A stretch of DNA of 57,206 nt from Komagataeibacter diospyri (GCF_006538165.1 NZ_BDLU01000033.1:1-57206), one strand, 5' to 3'; shown: positions 1 to 8,341, counted from the stretch's first letter. Made by a program: numbers and translations. Notes: generated by a model from the sequence alone, not told the origin.

Positions 1-77
1 CCAGCTCGCTATCATGTTCGATGAGCGGTTCCCAATGGCCTGAAAAAATGGCACCGCACAAAATTCTACACAGTCTC
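1..77 (+). mobile_element. 3' end of an IS256-family insertion sequence
   Basis: Only the right end of the element is in the window. The plus strand carries the last codons of a transposase (reading QLAIMFDERFPMA then TGA at 41-43), which looks like the C-terminus of IS256-family transposases. A short non-coding tail leads to an end that reads inward from position 77 as GAGACTGTGTAGAATTTTG, the usual style of an IS256 terminal repeat. The element abuts, at about 77/78, the beginning of a dehydrogenase gene on the other strand and truncates it. The other end and the target duplication are outside the window, so the family call rests on these two short signals. Confidence 0.6.
2..43 (+). CDS. 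IS256-type transposase, C-terminal fragment (partial)
   Basis: Thirteen codons and a TGA stop are visible; the rest lies upstream of the window. The residues QLAIMFDERFPMA match the expected end of an IS256-family transposase. The frame is set only by this resemblance and by the stop lying just inside the putative terminal repeat. Confidence 0.5.
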   Translation, partial: QLAIMFDERFPMA

Positions 78-125
78 GGATCCGACGATCACGACGTCAG
101 CGGAAAGATCTTGTTCGGAAGGCAT
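78..125 (-). pseudogene. FAD-dependent polyol/sugar dehydrogenase large subunit, 5' stub cut by IS
   Basis: An ATG at 125 follows the small-subunit gene by 17 bases and has GGAG nine bases upstream. It reads MPSEQDLSADVVIVGS, the beginning of a GMC-type flavoprotein whose first strand leads into the FAD-binding GxGxxG loop. The loop is broken directly after VVIVGS, where insertion-sequence DNA begins; reading on gives ETV and a stop at 66-68. The catalytic large subunit of the sorbitol/fructose dehydrogenase complex is therefore interrupted here. Whether the remainder survives beyond the element cannot be seen. Confidence 0.7.
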
Positions 126-142
126 GGAGGATGCTCCGGATA

Positions 143-766
143 TCAGGTGGGTTCTACAACGAATTTCGAAGGCGAAAGGGCAGGTTCGCCAGTTGGAACG
201 GCCACTTCCGGTGGGGTCTGGGTCCAGTAGAACGGCCCGCCCGCAGCGTAGGTCTTGGGATAGATGGCATCCTTGGTGATGTCGAACATCAGCGCGGAGC
301 GGTACACGACCACCTTTTCATCCGCAACGCCACGGTACCAGCCTGTCATGATGTCATGAATGACATCCTTGAATACGGGGTCGCTATGTTCGGCCGCAGT
401 GGCCAGCGCACGCGCGCTGTCGAATTTGCCGCCCGCCATCAGGTCATGCAGCTTCTGTATCTGGTCCCGGCGTTCAGGATTTGCCTTGGTGATGCGGGCG
501 TACAGCGCGTTGCTGATACGGGCATCAAGCGCGTCCCGGTCGGTCAGGCGGTGCGACAGGGCAAGGAACAGCGGCGCGACCGCATCTTCCGCCCCTGCCT
601 CCGGGGTAGCGGCAACGCCCCGGTCCGCGCCCAGCACCACGGCGGCGGCCCCCATCACACCCAGCAGCATGTCACGACGTGACATGCGCAGCGCGCGGTT
701 CATCCGTATGGCATTGGGGGTGGACAGGTGAATACTGGTGGGAAAACTGGGCTGGTCTGCAGCCAT
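143..766 (-). CDS. Membrane-bound FAD-dependent sorbitol/fructose-type dehydrogenase, small subunit
   Basis: About 207 residues. The N-terminus has a Tat signal (MSRRDMLLGVMGAAAVVLGA), and the body resembles the small-subunit family of membrane-bound D-sorbitol/D-fructose dehydrogenases of acetic acid bacteria. In those three-part enzymes the small subunit helps export the FAD-bearing large subunit on its Tat signal, and a cytochrome c subunit passes electrons to ubiquinone. I chose the ATG at 766 because GAGG lies nine bases upstream; an ATG at 703 is an alternative. The large-subunit gene starts 17 bases downstream but is destroyed by an insertion sequence, so this small subunit is probably an orphan without activity. 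The exact substrate cannot be read from this subunit. Confidence 0.8.
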   Translation of the reverse strand: MAADQPSFPTSIHLSTPNAIRMNRALRMSRRDMLLGVMGAAAVVLGADRGVAATPEAGAEDAVAPLFLALSHRLTDRDALDARISNALYARITKANPERRDQIQKLHDLMAGGKFDSARALATAAEHSDPVFKDVIHDIMTGWYRGVADEKVVVYRSALMFDITKDAIYPKTYAAGGPFYWTQTPPEVAVPTGEPALSPSKFVVEPT

Positions 767-1385
767 CTGGCGTCGCCTCTCATGCATGTTGGTCCAGCAG
801 GAATGCCGGAAAAAACAGGCATGACCATGCAGGATGCAATAATGGCACCACCGATACCGCCACTTACGCCGGGTCCGCAACCTTTTATACTCCCAGCTTA
901 ACGTATAGCAGCTTCACGTTCAGCGAGTAAAAGCGGCGAAACCGCTATACAGACATGTTTTGCAAACATATCCGCACGATTTGATACGCCACACACGGCA
1001 TAGTCGGTCACGTATCATTTACGCCATCCCATGCGGAACGCCACCACGGCAGGAACGATACCCCACGGGACACGATAAACATGCATATATCCCACATCAT
1101 TACTTGTCCGCGACAATGTTCCTGCAATCCCAAGACATGAAACATCATGTATTGACATGCCTGCGCCATTTACTCAGGCCCGAACCGTCAATATGCAGTC
1201 TCTTCCCGCAGCAAGGGATTTAACCACCGCGACAATATCCCTCCCCCCGATTATGCCTATCCGCGACGAAGGCATCCCGCTAGCGGCACCCGGCACGGAG
1301 CCATCCGCCCATGACGTTGGAAATCCCATTGCGCTGCACGTGATCTTCCCTGACTGTTGCCCCGCAACAGGCCGGAACAGGATCC
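767..1385. other. Divergent intergenic region, 619 bp
   Basis: Lies between the dehydrogenase small subunit (leftward) and the glycerophosphodiesterase (rightward). Apart from the inverted repeat listed at 903-950 I see no coding region or RNA gene. Short reading frames here lack a ribosome binding site and protein-like composition. It presumably holds the promoters of both genes. Confidence 0.5.
903..950. repeat. Nested inverted repeat in divergent promoter region
   Basis: GTATAGC at 903-909 pairs perfectly with GCTATAC at 944-950. Inside the right part is a second tight hairpin, AGCGG (932-936), loop CGAAA, CCGCT (942-946). The two structures share bases and are mutually exclusive. It could be an operator or a leader structure of the dehydrogenase gene; no T-run follows on either strand, so it is not a standard terminator. 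Confidence 0.4.
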
Positions 1386-2489
1386 ATGCTGACACGCAGA
1401 CAGACCATGACGGGCGCCCTGTCGGGCATGGCGGTCATGACAACACGCCAGGCTTTCGCCGCCGCCGCACTTGTGCCCCTGCCCTGCGTCATGGCGCATC
1501 GTGGCGCATCCGCCCTGCGTCCCGAACACACGCTGGCCGCCTATGCCAGGGCAATCGCCGATGGGGCCGATTACATCGAACCCGACCTTGTGCCGACACA
1601 GGATGGCGTGCTGGTTGCCCGTCACGAAAGCCACATTACCAACACCACGGATGTCGGCAGCCACCCGGAATTCGCCGAACGCCGACGTACGCAGATTATT
1701 GACGGCGCAACCTTAACCGGCTGGTTCACCACGGATTTCACACTGGCTGAGCTCAAGACCCTGCGCGCGCGTGAACGACTGCCCGACATACGCGCGGCCA
1801 ACACGCGCTATGACGGGCATTTCGACATTCCGACGTTCGAGGAAATAATCGATTTCGTGGCAGCCGAAGCCGCTACCCGTGGCCGCATGATCGGGCTGAT
1901 ACCCGAAATCAAGAACGCCACCCACTTCCACCAGCTTGGCTTTAAGCCGGAAGAAACATTCCTGCGCACCATCGCGGCGCATGAATACACCCGCTACTGC
2001 CCGCTGGAGGTCCAGTCCTTTGAAATAACACCCCTGCGCCAGCTTCGCGGAAGGGTTCAGGCCATCAACCCGCAGACACGCCTCATGCTGCTGATGGGGG
2101 AACGGACAGAACACGTTCCCGACATGGCAGGCACCGCCACACCGCTTACCTTTGGTGATCTCATGACCACTGACGGTTTACACCGCGTGCGGGAATATGC
2201 GGATGTGATCGGCCCATCCAATGCGGACATCATACCGCGTGATGCAACCGGCGCATGGCGTGCGCCGACATCACTGATAGAGGACGCGCATCGCGCGGGC
2301 CTGCTGGTACATTCCTATACTTTCCGGCCCGAAAACCGTTTCCTGCCCACGCACCTGCGCAATGACGCGGGGGACAACGCCCGCAACCCGCAGGGATCAA
2401 TCGCGGAAATCCGGCATTATCTGGATCTGGGGCTGGATGGTTTCTTTACCGATGATCCCGCCATCGGTCGGCTTGCCCTGCGCGGCTAA
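1386..2489 (+). CDS. glpQ: Periplasmic glycerophosphodiester phosphodiesterase
   Basis: A 367-residue protein with a Tat-like N-terminus (TRRQTMTGALSGMAVM) and then the GDPD TIM-barrel signatures: AHRGAS with the catalytic His, PEHT, and the metal-binding E-x-D in YIEPDLV, followed by the second His region around RHESH. It hydrolyses glycerophosphodiesters to an alcohol and sn-glycerol 3-phosphate in the periplasm. AGGA lies about five bases before the ATG. The length and the inserted segment after the first motifs fit GlpQ rather than the short cytoplasmic UgpQ. It stands alone, convergent with the iron permease gene six bases downstream. Confidence 0.88.
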   Translation: MLTRRQTMTGALSGMAVMTTRQAFAAAALVPLPCVMAHRGASALRPEHTLAAYARAIADGADYIEPDLVPTQDGVLVARHESHITNTTDVGSHPEFAERRRTQIIDGATLTGWFTTDFTLAELKTLRARERLPDIRAANTRYDGHFDIPTFEEIIDFVAAEAATRGRMIGLIPEIKNATHFHQLGFKPEETFLRTIAAHEYTRYCPLEVQSFEITPLRQLRGRVQAINPQTRLMLLMGERTEHVPDMAGTATPLTFGDLMTTDGLHRVREYADVIGPSNADIIPRDATGAWRAPTSLIEDAHRAGLLVHSYTFRPENRFLPTHLRNDAGDNARNPQGSIAEIRHYLDLGLDGFFTDDPAIGRLALRG

Positions 2490-2494
2490 CCCCA

Positions 2495-3313
2495 TCAGCC
2501 GCGGGCGGCAGGCTGCCTGCGCACAAGACGGGTCGCGATGATCATGACCGCCAGCGTCACCGCCCATGTCATGACCTGCACCCCCATGGGCCGGTCGGAA
2601 TAACCCAGCAGCGCCTTGGCCGCACGTCCGATCATGCTGCCATCGGACAGCAGCCACGATGTATCCCAGACCTCGTAACCAAGGGCGGGGATCAGGTCAT
2701 CCCCCGCCAGCAGGCCCGCTGCCTGACTGGCCATGCCCGCCGCGAGAAAGGCGATCAGCAGTCCCGTCACACTGAACAGGCGACTGAGCGGAATGACGAT
2801 CAGCCCCCGGTATAGCAGCCACGACAGCGCCGCCCCCGCCGCAATGCCCAGCGCGCCGCCGGTCAGCATGGCCATCGGTCCCGAATGGGTCGAAACCGCG
2901 ATGCCATACAGGAACAGCACGACCTCCACCCCTTCGCGCAACACGGCGACAGCCACGACAACGGACATGGCGGCCAGCGAGCGTTCACCAGACACGACCT
3001 CCGCCCCCAGTGTCTTCATCTCGCCCGCCATTTCGCGTCCGTGACGGGTCATCCACACCGTATGCCAGCCCAGCATCAACACCGCGATACACAGGATGGT
3101 AGCGGAAAACACGTCCTGCCCGTTACCAGACAGGGCCGCGGACAGGCTGCCGGCGAATACGGCCACAATCGCGGCCCCCGCGACACCCGCCGCAATGCCA
3201 CCGGCAACCCAGCGTCCACGCCCCGGAATACCCTGTGTCGCCGCCAGCACGATACCGACAATCAGTCCCGCTTCCATGACCTCACGAAAGACGATCAGCA
3301 GACTTCCCAGCAT
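2495..3313 (-). CDS. efeU: FTR1/EfeU-type iron permease
   Basis: A 272-residue polytopic membrane protein with the two iron-binding REXXE motifs of the FTR1/EfeU family: R10-E11-V-M-E14 in helix 1 and R126-E127-G-V-E130 in helix 4. Members import iron across the inner membrane. The ATG follows the stop of the upstream cupredoxin gene by three bases, and its AGGAG overlaps the end of that gene, so the two are co-translated. The usual third partner, the haem peroxidase EfeB, is absent. Confidence 0.88.
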   Translation of the reverse strand: MLGSLLIVFREVMEAGLIVGIVLAATQGIPGRGRWVAGGIAAGVAGAAIVAVFAGSLSAALSGNGQDVFSATILCIAVLMLGWHTVWMTRHGREMAGEMKTLGAEVVSGERSLAAMSVVVAVAVLREGVEVVLFLYGIAVSTHSGPMAMLTGGALGIAAGAALSWLLYRGLIVIPLSRLFSVTGLLIAFLAAGMASQAAGLLAGDDLIPALGYEVWDTSWLLSDGSMIGRAAKALLGYSDRPMGVQVMTWAVTLAVMIIATRLVRRQPAARG

Positions 3314-3316
3314 GTT

Positions 3317-3658
3317 TCAGGGCTCCTGTGTCACGGTAACGGTGCCCGTTGCCTGGTCGGGGTGGTAGTCGTCAAAGAACTTGTAGGTCCCGGGATGCAG
3401 CGGACCCGCATGCACGGTGATCGTGCCGCCCGAGACCACGATCTTCTCGAATTTCAGGTCGTAGCTTTCGAATTCATCCGTCGTGTCATCATGATTATCC
3501 AGCACGATCAGGAAGCGCTGTCCCGCCGGGACCGTAATATGGTCGGGGGTGAAATGGTGGTCCTTTACCTCCAGATGCACGGGATCCATCGCCCTTGCTG
3601 CCGGTGCAAGCACGAGCGCCGCAAGCCAGGCACATGACAGAACGATTACGTAACGCAT
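3317..3658 (-). CDS. Periplasmic cupredoxin-domain protein paired with iron permease
   Basis: About 113 residues: a Sec signal peptide (VIVLSCAWLAALVLAPAARA) and one cupredoxin-like beta-sandwich, similar to the N-terminal domain of EfeO. I chose the ATG at 3658 (MRYVIV) because GGAG lies eight bases before it; the GTG nine bases upstream falls inside that site. It probably binds or oxidises periplasmic iron or copper and hands iron to the permease encoded three bases downstream. The M75 peptidase domain of full-length EfeO is missing, so this is a stripped-down form. Confidence 0.75.
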   Translation of the reverse strand: MRYVIVLSCAWLAALVLAPAARAMDPVHLEVKDHHFTPDHITVPAGQRFLIVLDNHDDTTDEFESYDLKFEKIVVSGGTITVHAGPLHPGTYKFFDDYHPDQATGTVTVTQEP

Positions 3659-3689
3659 ACGGCACACTCCAATAACGGGCGCATGTTAT

Positions 3690-3708
3690 GCGATTTATTA
3701 TCACTGTC
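3690..3708 (-). promoter_or_regulatory. Possible Fur box before cupredoxin-efeU
   Basis: On the minus strand GACAGTGATAATAAATCGC matches the classical 19-base Fur consensus at 13 positions, including the central TGATAAT core. It lies 31 bases upstream of the cupredoxin start, where a Fur site would be expected for an iron uptake operon. AT-rich DNA gives chance matches, so this is tentative. Confidence 0.4.
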
Positions 3709-3786
3709 AATTATACCCGCCAGCCCGCATGCCAGTACATCTTCCCCAGCAATACGGATCATGCATAAGGGATATGTGCGTCAAAA

Positions 3787-3809
3787 AAGATATATATTGT
3801 TGACATCTT
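3787..3809 (+). promoter_or_regulatory. NsrR-like operator 1 upstream of hmp
   Basis: A 23-base element with AAGAT at its left end and ATCTT at its right end, the geometry of NsrR boxes (two 11-base half-sites around a central base). Seven of eleven positions are symmetric. NsrR is the nitric-oxide-sensing repressor that typically controls hmp. The site overlaps a TTGACA hexamer at 3800-3805. Confidence 0.55.
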
Positions 3810-3823
3810 TTTGGATGACAATA

Positions 3824-3846
3824 AAGGTGTGGATATTATACATCTT
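3824..3846 (+). promoter_or_regulatory. NsrR-like operator 2 upstream of hmp
   Basis: A second 23-base element, from AAGGTGTGGAT to TTATACATCTT, with seven of eleven symmetric positions. Its centre is 37 bases from that of the first element. It ends 14 bases before the hmp start codon and abuts the AAAGGA ribosome binding site, so a bound repressor would block the promoter-proximal region. Confidence 0.5.
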
Positions 3847-3860
3847 AAAGGATCTCACAC

Positions 3861-5072
3861 ATGGCATCGCCCCTGGATGACAAGACCCGCAGCATCATCA
3901 AGGCCTGCGTACCCGCACTGGAAGCGCACGGCCTGACGATCACGACGGAAATGTACCGTCGGCTGCTGGCCAATCCAGATATTCGCGATCTGTTCAACAT
4001 TTCGCACCAGAAGGACGGGGAACAGCCAAAGGCGCTGGCGCTTGCAGTGCTGGCCTATGCCCGCAACATCGACAACCTCGGCGCCATGGCCGGTGCGGTC
4101 GAACGGATTGCGGAAAAGCATGTCGGGCTGAACATCCTGCCTGAACACTACCCATATGTTGCCGATGCCCTGCTGGGCGCCATCGCCCACGTACTGGGAG
4201 ATGCCGCCACCCCCGAGATCATGGATGCATGGGGCAAGGCCTACTGGTTTCTCGCTGAAATCCTGATCGGACGGGAAGAACAGATTTACGTGGCCCATGC
4301 CGCGGCCCCCGGTGGCTGGGTTGGCTGGCGTCCCTTCCGTGTCAGCCGCCGCGTGGAAGAAAGTGAAACCGTCACCTCGTTCGAACTGACGCCCGAAGAC
4401 GGGAAACCCGTCATGCACCATGTGCCGGGGCAATATCTCAGCTTCCGCCTTGACGTGCCGGGGCATGGGTCTGAACGCCGCAACTACAGCATTTCCTCTG
4501 CACCCGGTTCCCGGTCCTACCGTATCAGCGTGCGCCGTATCGACAATGGCGTGGTCTCCGACTGGCTGCATGACCGTGTGAAGGAAGGCACGGTGCTGCA
4601 GGTTTCCGCCCCGGCGGGTGATTTCACGCTGGGCAACCCGACCCCAACCTCCATCGTGTTCCTCAGCGCGGGCGTTGGCCTGACCCCTTTCATTTCCATG
4701 CTGGGCGCGCTGGGGGCAGGAACGGCCAAAGCACCCGTGCGCTACATCCACATCACCCGCACCCCCGCGACAGAAGCCTTTGGCCCCTATATCCGTGACC
4801 TTGCGGACAGGGGTCTGCTGTGCGCTGATATATTCTACAGTCGGGCAACACCGCAGGCGTCGCAGCACGCCACGGGCGTCACCACCCATGCAGGCCGCAT
4901 GACACAGCCATGGCTTGCGCAGGAAATCGACCGGGCCGCGACCTGGTACATCTGTGGTCCCGACGGTTTCATGCGCGATACCATCGCCACGCTGAAGGCG
5001 ACGGGCGTGCCCGAAAGTCAGATCCGGTATGAGTTCTTCGGCTCGGCGGCGGATTCAACACTGGCCGGATAG
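3861..5072 (+). CDS. hmp: Flavohaemoprotein, nitric oxide dioxygenase
   Basis: A 403-residue three-domain protein: globin (about 1-140, with the [23 protein letters not shown] helix and the [13 protein letters not shown] segment carrying the proximal His), a ferredoxin-reductase FAD domain (RRNYSISS) and a C-terminal NAD(P) domain ([16 protein letters not shown]). It converts NO and O2 to nitrate in the cytosol using NAD(P)H. AAAGGA lies upstream of the ATG, preceded by two NsrR-like elements that suggest induction by nitric oxide. Full length, all domains intact. Confidence 0.93.
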   Translation: MASPLDDKTRSIIKACVPALEAHGLTITTEMYRRLLANPDIRDLFNISHQKDGEQPKALALAVLAYARNIDNLGAMAGAVERIAEKHVGLNILPEHYPYVADALLGAIAHVLGDAATPEIMDAWGKAYWFLAEILIGREEQIYVAHAAAPGGWVGWRPFRVSRRVEESETVTSFELTPEDGKPVMHHVPGQYLSFRLDVPGHGSERRNYSISSAPGSRSYRISVRRIDNGVVSDWLHDRVKEGTVLQVSAPAGDFTLGNPTPTSIVFLSAGVGLTPFISMLGALGAGTAKAPVRYIHITRTPATEAFGPYIRDLADRGLLCADIFYSRATPQASQHATGVTTHAGRMTQPWLAQEIDRAATWYICGPDGFMRDTIATLKATGVPESQIRYEFFGSAADSTLAG

Positions 5073-5074
5073 CC

Positions 5075-5443
5075 ATGGCGCACACCATCCGCGTCAGGCG
5101 CGTTTATGACCCGTCCGAACCCGATAATGGCAGTCGCGTGCTGGTGGACCGGCTGTGGCCCCGTGGGGTCAGCAAACAACGCGCAGACCTGACGCCATGA
5201 CTGAGGGATATCGCCCCCCGGCACCGGACTGCGCCAGTGGTTCAGGCGCGCCTCGGCGCGATGGGACGGATTTCAGGAACGCTATATCGCGGAACTGCAG
5301 GCCAGTCCCCAGACGATGCAGCAATTGCTGGACATGGCGCGCGCAGGCCCCTCACCCTGCTGTATGACGCGCGTGACACGCAGCATAACGAGGCGGCTGT
5401 GCTGGCAGCCTGCCTGCGTCACCTGCTGGACCATACAGCCTGA
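5075..5443 (+). pseudogene. DUF488 family protein, broken by a stop and two frameshifts
   Basis: Begins two bases after hmp and reads [16 protein letters not shown]...[13 protein letters not shown], the typical start of small DUF488 proteins. At codon 42 TGA stands where the family has Trp (LTP-W-LRDIAP). A C6 run at 5213-5218 appears to contain one extra base, shifting the frame for the RQWFRRASARWD-like segment. One base seems missing near the C run at about 5348, which restores the original frame for LTLLYDARDTQHNEAAVL and the normal stop at 5441. Three lesions in 370 bases imply a dead gene unless the read is faulty. Function of the family is not well established. Confidence 0.75.
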
Positions 5444-5480
5444 ACCACCGCGCCACTTTCCTGTGCCACCATGACAGAAG

Positions 5481-5523
5481 GCATGTTTCCCGACCCGACA
5501 GGTCGCGGGAACATGCTTTTTTT
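5481..5523 (+). terminator. Rho-independent terminator after hmp/DUF488
   Basis: GCATGTTTCCCG-ACC (5481-5495) pairs with GGTCGCGGGAACATGC (5501-5516) with small bulges, followed directly by eight T residues. It would end transcription from hmp and the DUF488 remnant. Confidence 0.8.
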
Positions 5524-5694
5524 CGTGTGCATATGCCACGCCATCACGTGACGGCAGGGGAACCAAAACCACGGGCGTTCCTTAGCAGAACATCGGCGCC
5601 GCCCTGACCGGCACATTATTCCTGTGCCGCTGGCTGCCCATCACGACGGGCCTGTCGGGTGGGTCTGCATCACCTGCTGAAAGGACCACGTATC

Positions 5695-6390
5695 ATGATT
5701 ACCGTGCATCATCTGGACAATTCGCGTTCACAACGGATCCTGTGGCTGCTGGAGGAACTGGAAATTCCCTACGATATCCGGTTTTACAAACGCGACCCCA
5801 GGACCATGATGGCCCCGAAATCCTTGCGCACCATCCACCCGCTGGGCAAGGCCCCGGTCATAACGGATACGGACGGGAACGTGACGCTGGCAGAAAGCGG
5901 GGCGATTATCGAATACATCATTGATAAATACGGCGATGGCCGACTGGCTCCTGCGCGCGGCACACCCGAATACATCCGCTTCATATACTGGCTGCATTAT
6001 GCGGAAGGTTCCGCCATGCCGCCGCTGCTGCTCAAGCTGATATTCGGGTTGCTGCCCAAACGCGCGCCCCTGCCACTACGTCCCTTCGCCTTCCTGATTG
6101 CCTGCGGGGCACAGGCGAAATTCATCAGCCCGCAGGTCAAGCTGCATATGGATTACTGGGAACGCAGCCTGTCGGAGAGTGAATGGTTAGCGGCCAATGA
6201 CCTTACCGCCGCCGACATCCAGATGAGCTTCCCCCTTGAAACCGCCGCCGCACGCGCAGGGGCCACGAACGGGCGGCCCCATGTGGCGGCGTTCCTGCAC
6301 CGTATCCATGACCGTCCCGCCTATCAGCGCGCCCTGCTTCGGGGCGGGAAATACGCCTATGCCAATGCCGGGAACAGTCCCGCATCCTGA
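5695..6390 (+). CDS. Glutathione S-transferase
   Basis: About 231 residues. An N-terminal thioredoxin-like domain (MITVHHLDNSRSQRILWLLEEL; LGKAPVITD with the conserved cis-Pro; LAESGAIIEYI with the glutathione-binding E-S) is followed by an all-helical C-terminal domain ending around 220. The ATG at 5695 has AAGGA nine bases upstream; a GTG-type start 36 bases further out lacks one. The family conjugates glutathione to electrophiles or reduces peroxides in the cytosol; the substrate is not readable. Resembles the bacterial GST subgroup whose Ser/Arg active site is at NSRSQR. Monocistronic. Confidence 0.88.
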   Translation: MITVHHLDNSRSQRILWLLEELEIPYDIRFYKRDPRTMMAPKSLRTIHPLGKAPVITDTDGNVTLAESGAIIEYIIDKYGDGRLAPARGTPEYIRFIYWLHYAEGSAMPPLLLKLIFGLLPKRAPLPLRPFAFLIACGAQAKFISPQVKLHMDYWERSLSESEWLAANDLTAADIQMSFPLETAAARAGATNGRPHVAAFLHRIHDRPAYQRALLRGGKYAYANAGNSPAS

Positions 6391-6450
6391 CCAGCTTTCA
6401 TCCCTCATGCCTGTTTGAAACAGTCAGATCATGACGGCACCCTAAAACTC

Positions 6451-6533
6451 AAAAGACGTTTTTGGTGAAGCTTTTTCCAAAAAGCCTCACAGAACGCCGC
6501 CTTTTTGAAAAAAGGCGGCACCAGAAAATTTTG
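6451..6533 (+). repeat. Dispersed palindromic intergenic element, copy 1
   Basis: Starts AAAAGACGTTTTTGGTG, has a first imperfect hairpin around AAGCTTTTTCC/AAAAAGCCT, a second strong hairpin GCCGCCTTTTT-GA-AAAAAGGCGGC, and closes with ACCAGAAAATTTTG. The same design recurs at six other intergenic sites in this window. Lies between the GST gene and the ABC-F gene. Confidence 0.75.
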
Positions 6534-6648
6534 TATTTTTTATCAATTGTTTATTTCAAGACGATCTTTCAGTGCCGGTTGGGTCATGGTTTACGCTGAG
6601 CGCACGTTCGTAGTAAGTGCGCGGGCAATCCCATCCGCCCGAGGTTCC

Positions 6649-8271
6649 ATGATTCGTCTTGATAACATCACCAAGCATAACGGCCAGCGCCTGGTCTTTA
6701 TCGAAGCCTCGGCCGCCCTGCAGAAGGGGGAGAAGATCGGTCTGGTCGGCCCCAACGGGGCGGGCAAGACCACGCTGTTCCGCATGATTACGGGACAGGA
6801 CGAACCTGATGAGGGCAATATCCTGATTGATCGCGGGGCCACCATCGGCTTTTTCAGTCAGGATGTCGGTGAAATGGCCGGACGCAGCGCCGTGGCCGAA
6901 GTCATGGATGGCGCGGGCGCTGTGTCCGAAATCGCGGCTGAACTGTCTGAACTGGAAGCGGCCATGGCCGACCCCGAACAGATGGACCAGCTTGACAGCA
7001 TCCTCGAACGCTTTGGCGAGGTACAGGCCCGTTTTGAGGAGCTGGGCGGTTACGCGCTGGACAGCAAGGCGCGCGAGGTGCTGCACGGCCTTGGCTTCAG
7101 TCAGGACATGATGGATGGTGATGTGGGCCGACTGTCGGGCGGGTGGAAAATGCGCGTGGCCCTTGCGCGCATCCTGCTCATGCGGCCTGATGTCATGCTG
7201 CTGGATGAACCGAGCAACCATCTCGACCTTGAAAGCCTGATCTGGCTGGAACAGTTTCTGGCGGGTTATGATGGCGCACTGCTCATGACATCGCATGACC
7301 GGGCTTTCATGAACCGTGTCATCAACAAGGTGATCGAGATTGATGGCGGCAGCCTGACCAGTTTTTCCGGCGATTATGAGTTCTATGAACAGCAGCGCGC
7401 CCAGAACGAAAAACAGCAACAGGCCCAGTTCGACCGCCAGCAGGCGGCACTGGCCAAGGAAATCAGTTTTATCGAACGCTTCAAGGCCCGTGCCTCCCAC
7501 GCGGCACAGGTGCAGAGCCGTGTAAAAAAGCTGGAAAAGATCGATCGCGTCGAACCACCCAAGCGGCGACAGGCGCTGAGTTTCGATTTCCCGCCCGCCC
7601 CCCGATCGGGCGAGGACGTAGTCAAGCTGCGCGGCGTGGACAAACGGTATGGCGAACGCGTCATTTACCACAACCTTGACCTGCTGGTCCGCCGCAGGGA
7701 GCGGTGCTGCATCCTTGGCGTCAATGGCGCTGGCAAGTCCACACTGCTCAAGCTGGTGACAGGCACAACGCAACCCGATGCGGGCACGGTCACACTGGGG
7801 GGCAGCGTGAAGATGGGCTATTTCGCCCAGCACGCCATGGACCTGCTGGATGAAAGCCGCACAGTGTTCGAAACACTGGACGACGCCTTCCCATTGGCCA
7901 GCCAGGGATCGCTGCGCGCCCTTGCGGGCAGCTTCGGCTTTTCAGGGGATGAGGTGGAGAAAAGCTGCCGCGTGCTGTCGGGGGGCGAAAAGGCGCGGCT
8001 GGTCATGGCGCTGATGCTGTTTGACCCGCCCAATTTCCTTGTGCTGGATGAGCCGACCAACCATCTGGACATCGCAACCAAGGAAATGCTCATCAACGCG
8101 CTGGCCCAGTACGAGGGCACGATGCTGTTTGTATCCCATGACCGGCACTTCCTGTCCGCGCTGTCCAACCGGGTGCTGGAACTGACACCTGATGGCATCC
8201 ACCAGTATGATGGCGGCTATAGCGAATATGTCGCCCGCACCGGGCAGGAAGCACCGGGGCTGCATGCCTGA
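6649..8271 (+). CDS. ABC-F family ATP-binding protein
   Basis: A 540-residue soluble protein with two ABC ATPase domains and no membrane segment. Domain 1 has Walker A GPNGAGKTT (about 34-42), signature LSGGWKM (162) and Walker B VMLLDEPSNHLD. Domain 2 has GVNGAGKST (357), LSGGEKA (443) and FLVLDEPTNHLD. Between them is the charged, Gln-rich helical linker (YEQQRAQNEKQQQAQFDRQ) of ABC-F translation factors, which act on the ribosomal E site. The start at 6649 (MIRLDN) has GAGG five bases upstream and matches the family N-terminus; 48 further codons upstream are probably untranslated. Likely Uup/YbiT-like; the exact subfamily is uncertain. Confidence 0.9.
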   Translation: MIRLDNITKHNGQRLVFIEASAALQKGEKIGLVGPNGAGKTTLFRMITGQDEPDEGNILIDRGATIGFFSQDVGEMAGRSAVAEVMDGAGAVSEIAAELSELEAAMADPEQMDQLDSILERFGEVQARFEELGGYALDSKAREVLHGLGFSQDMMDGDVGRLSGGWKMRVALARILLMRPDVMLLDEPSNHLDLESLIWLEQFLAGYDGALLMTSHDRAFMNRVINKVIEIDGGSLTSFSGDYEFYEQQRAQNEKQQQAQFDRQQAALAKEISFIERFKARASHAAQVQSRVKKLEKIDRVEPPKRRQALSFDFPPAPRSGEDVVKLRGVDKRYGERVIYHNLDLLVRRRERCCILGVNGAGKSTLLKLVTGTTQPDAGTVTLGGSVKMGYFAQHAMDLLDESRTVFETLDDAFPLASQGSLRALAGSFGFSGDEVEKSCRVLSGGEKARLVMALMLFDPPNFLVLDEPTNHLDIATKEMLINALAQYEGTMLFVSHDRHFLSALSNRVLELTPDGIHQYDGGYSEYVARTGQEAPGLHA

Positions 8272-8292
8272 TCACGGGCGCGTCACTTGAAA

Positions 8293-8309
8293 ATACCATA
8301 GGGGGGTAT
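8293..8309 (+). promoter_or_regulatory. CsoR-type operator before copper ATPase
   Basis: ATACCATAGGGGGGTAT has perfect ATACC/GGTAT arms and a G-run, the usual shape of CsoR/RcnR-family operators. It lies 33 bases before the GTG start of the copper ATPase, and a CsoR-like repressor is encoded just downstream of that gene, so derepression by Cu(I) is the natural reading. Confidence 0.7.
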
Positions 8310-8341
8310 AAATCAGGATCAATACGCGAAGGAGTGCCACA

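Noticed and set aside
6556..7833. 425-codon frame opposite the ABC-F gene
   Set aside because: Antisense to conserved Walker motifs; no protein-like features.
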